The notes under the pieces are model-generated. The model did not search any database, had not been told where the DNA came from, and was given only the letters and a program-made list of their open reading frames with translations. Position numbers and translations under genes: made by a program. Below, piece by piece: positions 5,204-6,790 of a stretch of 6,790 nucleotides of DNA (its first letter is position 1; each line of letters opens with the position of its first letter). The DNA is from JAGTVB01 sp964624765 (lineage in GTDB: Bacteria > Pseudomonadota > Gammaproteobacteria > HK1): positions 1-6,790 of the forward strand of contig CAZUZO010000158.1 in the NCBI GenBank assembly GCA_964624765.1, written 5' to 3'.

Positions 5204-5626
5204 CTGCACGAGCACGAAGTAGTTGCTACGTGCGCCTGTGTCTCCACCATGGTGGTTGCCGCCTAACGTCAGTTCCTCACCGGCAGCGACCTGCTTTCGA
5301 TACACCACCATCGGTGAAGCCGGGCTATCCGTGCTGCTAATAGATTCTTCTGTGCGCGTCCACCCCTCAAGCCAGGTTGGAATCTTTGTGGCGCGCTTGT
5401 CGTAGGCTACATAGACGAGCGCAGGACTGTGCACGCGGAGCACTAGATGATCGGGGACCTTCACCCGTTTGTCATCATTGGCGGTACGTACCAGCACGCC
5501 GTTAGCCAGGCCGGAACTGAGGGAGCTTATGGTGTAGTCGCGATCGATGTAGACCTTGTCACCGACCTTGGCATCGCCCAAAGCGTAGGGTTTGCCGGTC
5601 GAAACGCGGACAATCTCAACGCTGAG
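5204..5626 (-). repeat. Tandem C-terminal domain, copy 1 (residues ~211-351)
   Basis: Key motifs, in order: STGKPYAL, YIDRDYTI, VRTANDDKRV, LVLRV, VYVAYDKR, PTWLEGWTR, STDSPASPMVVYR, LTLGGN and SNYFVLV. The alternating strand-turn pattern suggests a beta-sandwich. From memory, the RTANDDK / YVAYDxR / PxWL / LGGN signature occurs at the ends of secreted or carbohydrate-binding proteins, so a surface-adhesion or glycan-contact role is inferred. Confidence 0.75.
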
Positions 5627-6191
5627 TGCTTGCCGGCAAGAACCATCCGGATTGAAAGGACCTAATTCAGCATTGGCATCGTCACAATCGTTTTCTGCAA
5701 GGGCATTGGGGGGACATGCAGCCGGTTTGTTCTCAGCGATACCCCAATTGAAGTAACCGTCATTATCCCGATCGACGCACTTGATTTCATGAGAGAGCGA
5801 ACTTGCGATGGGATTCAGCAGTGCATGGGTCCATCCAATATCATTGATGTCGATAATCAAGTATGCGTAGCCGTGATCGCCCCAATTGCTTCCCCAACTA
5901 TTCTTGAAGGTCCAGACGGTGCGGCCATCATCCCGATCTTTACCATAGCCCAGCAGCACCATGGCGTGACCCCAGCTATATATTCCGCCACTGACAGGAC
6001 CGTAATCGATGATCATTCTCTTTAGGGCTTCTTCGGTCCTCGGTGATCCAAACGTGACCTTGCCGCTTATTTTGATCAATTCGTTTGGAGTAGCGCATCT
6101 ATCGGCGCAATCTGCATCCGTGGCCGTATAAGGGAAACATGCTTCATCCACAACGCCGGTATTGGTATAGTAATCTAAAGTTAGAACGGTC

Positions 6192-6257
6192 CGGGAATAG
6201 GGTCTTGTTCCGTGCATCGACAATCGGGAATAGGGTCTTGTTCCGTGCATCGACAAT
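6192..6257. repeat. Perfect 33-bp tandem duplication
   Basis: Two identical 33-base units (6192-6224 and 6225-6257) begin CGGGAATAGGG, contain TCTTGTTCCGTGCATC and end CGACAAT. They lie exactly at the broken 5' end of the peptidase fragment and supply its first ~21 codons. A degenerate third copy lies at 6369 onward. The GGTCTTG words recall, from memory, short RAYT-mobilised or related dispersed repeats. Confidence 0.9.
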
Positions 6258-6443
6258 GAGTAGATTTACCCCAAGGCTAGACTACTACGCATCGAATTTT
6301 CCGTGTCGTACCGGCAACCATGCGTGAAAAGATCTGATTCATTCCCTATGATGTGAGCGTGGAGTCCTGGGAACAGGTCTTGTACCATTCGTAGAAAATG
6401 TATAGTGAGGTCTTGAAACCAAGCATTCCCAAAACAACACGGT
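6258..6443. other. Gap between peptidase remnant and PIN gene
   Basis: No gene is visible. The missing N-terminal half of the C1 peptidase is not encoded here in any frame I could read. GGGAACAGGTCTTGTACC at 6369-6386 resembles the start of the 33-bp unit (GGGAATAGGGTCTTGTTCC), in the same orientation. Confidence 0.5.
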
Positions 6444-6790
6444 TCAAATAACTGGCCAAACCAGGAATTCGGCTGGTTTGACGATTCGAACGCCATGGAA
6501 AGGATCCAGCTCCAACAGATCCTCGTCGCCGGTGATGATGGCCTTGGCCTCACCATTCAGGGCGACATCAAGAAAAATATCGTCTTTTGGATCACGGCAC
6601 ACATGAACCTTGCGTGCGATAGGGACGATACGTGAAACACCACCTAAAAGGTTGATAAACCGCCGTCGGTCTTCACGGCTGACGTAGGGATCGAATTTTG
6701 GGCGGTCCAACACCCGTGCCAATTCGTTCATTGTCTCTATTGAGACCAACAATAATCCGCTGGCCAGTGCATGATCCACCGCCTTTGCAG
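6444..6790 (-). CDS. PIN-family toxin component, N-terminus outside the window
   Basis: This is the C-terminal ~114 residues of a COG1569-type PIN-domain protein (putative toxin-antitoxin toxin, about 135-140 residues when complete). The frame runs in from the window edge through AKAVDHALASG, so the GTG at 6779-6777 is not a real start. The conserved middle acidic residue sits in ETMNELARVL. The CRDPKDDIFLDVAL motif carries the third-position acidics, and ITGDEDLL supplies the last. The fold is completed by GVRIVKPAEFL. The first catalytic Asp (LDTN) would lie just beyond 6790. PIN proteins are Mg-dependent ribonucleases that cleave RNA, usually neutralised by an antitoxin encoded immediately upstream; that would be off-window. 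The visible frame is intact and probably functional. It shares the peptidase's strand but is separated by 187 bp. Confidence 0.85.
   Translation of the reverse strand, partial: AKAVDHALASGLLLVSIETMNELARVLDRPKFDPYVSREDRRRFINLLGGVSRIVPIARKVHVCRDPKDDIFLDVALNGEAKAIITGDEDLLELDPFHGVRIVKPAEFLVWPVI

Larger units (their letters stand above)
4757..6256 (-). pseudogene. Papain-family (C1) cysteine peptidase lacking its N-terminal half, with two C-terminal repeat domains
   Basis: This is a 499-codon open frame from an arbitrary TTG. Residues ~1-22 come from the 33-bp tandem repeat and are not protein-like. True peptidase sequence starts near residue 27 (LDYYTNTGVVDEACFPYT). It has the catalytic His in SWGHAMVLLGYG (H97) and the catalytic Asn in FKNSWGSNWGDHGY (N119), as in C1A papains, but the half holding the oxyanion Gln and catalytic Cys (QGxCGSCW) is absent from the whole window. 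Residues ~160-207 (VDRDNDGYFNWGI, CPP, ENDCDDAN) resemble putative metal-binding motifs found after secreted bacterial C1 peptidases. Two ~140-residue repeats follow (211-351 and 353-498). The intact relative would be a secreted, multi-domain surface protease; here the secretion signal is lost with the N-terminus. There is no ribosome-binding site at the TTG. It is catalytically dead and probably unexpressed, though no stops interrupt the remaining frame, suggesting recent decapitation. Confidence 0.85.

Noticed and set aside
6266..6556. Minus-strand 96-codon ORF overlapping the PIN gene
   Set aside because: It overlaps the well-supported PIN reading frame in another frame and has no recognisable motif.
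1..6790. CRISPR array or DGR reverse transcriptase in the window
   Set aside because: No regularly spaced short repeats and no RT motifs (such as the YxDD box) were found in any frame. The DGR inference rests on the target only.

Overview
This window is an accessory, decayed stretch of a moderately GC-rich bacterial genome. Most of it is gene remnants, small orphan genes and short repeats, with no housekeeping genes. The tRNA-Lys remnant reads like a proteobacterial tRNA-Lys(UUU). The NACHT + formylglycine-enzyme-like (FGE) architecture is, from memory, common in purple sulfur and related Gammaproteobacteria. A gammaproteobacterial origin is therefore my best guess, but no marker gene proves it.

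Layout, left to right. Positions 1-511 hold no convincing gene but contain the first copy of a ~93-bp imperfect direct repeat (287-379). A 90-residue hypothetical protein (512-784) follows, then a G-rich tract and the second repeat copy (974-1067). A REP-like perfect palindrome (1106-1127) comes next, then the 3' half of a tRNA-Lys(UUU) gene on the minus strand (1214-1259), probably an old integration-site scar. After ~470 bp without a gene comes a two-gene unit (about 1737-2170): a basic small protein that has apparently lost its usual start codon, overlapping by 4 bp a DUF2283 protein.

The centre (2489-4483) is the most interesting part. A small Pepco/trypco-like protein (2489-2818) sits 21 bp upstream of a protein with an N-terminal effector-associated-type helical domain and a NACHT NTPase (2840-4270). 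The NACHT reading frame runs directly, out of frame, into the last ~75 codons of an FGE-sulfatase/C-type-lectin-fold domain (4194-4418). That domain carries a tyrosine-rich stretch like the variable repeat of a diversity-generating retroelement (DGR) target. A 9-bp stem/4-nt loop hairpin lies just downstream (4462-4483), where DGR targets carry their recognition cruciform. I read this as a broken DGR-diversified NACHT sensor: an internal deletion joined the NACHT module to the variable tail, and a Trp-to-stop change interrupts the tail. No reverse transcriptase, template repeat or accessory protein is visible here.

The right third is on the minus strand. It holds a headless papain-family (C1) peptidase (4757-6256) that keeps the catalytic His and Asn but not the Cys half, followed by a Cys/Asp-rich metal-binding-type segment and two tandem copies of a ~140-residue beta-rich domain. 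Its broken 5' end abuts a perfect 33-bp tandem duplication. The window closes with the C-terminal ~114 residues of a PIN-family toxin (6444-6790), whose N-terminus lies outside. The theme is biological conflict (STAND sensor, PIN toxin, small paired genes) in a region repeatedly rearranged at short repeats.
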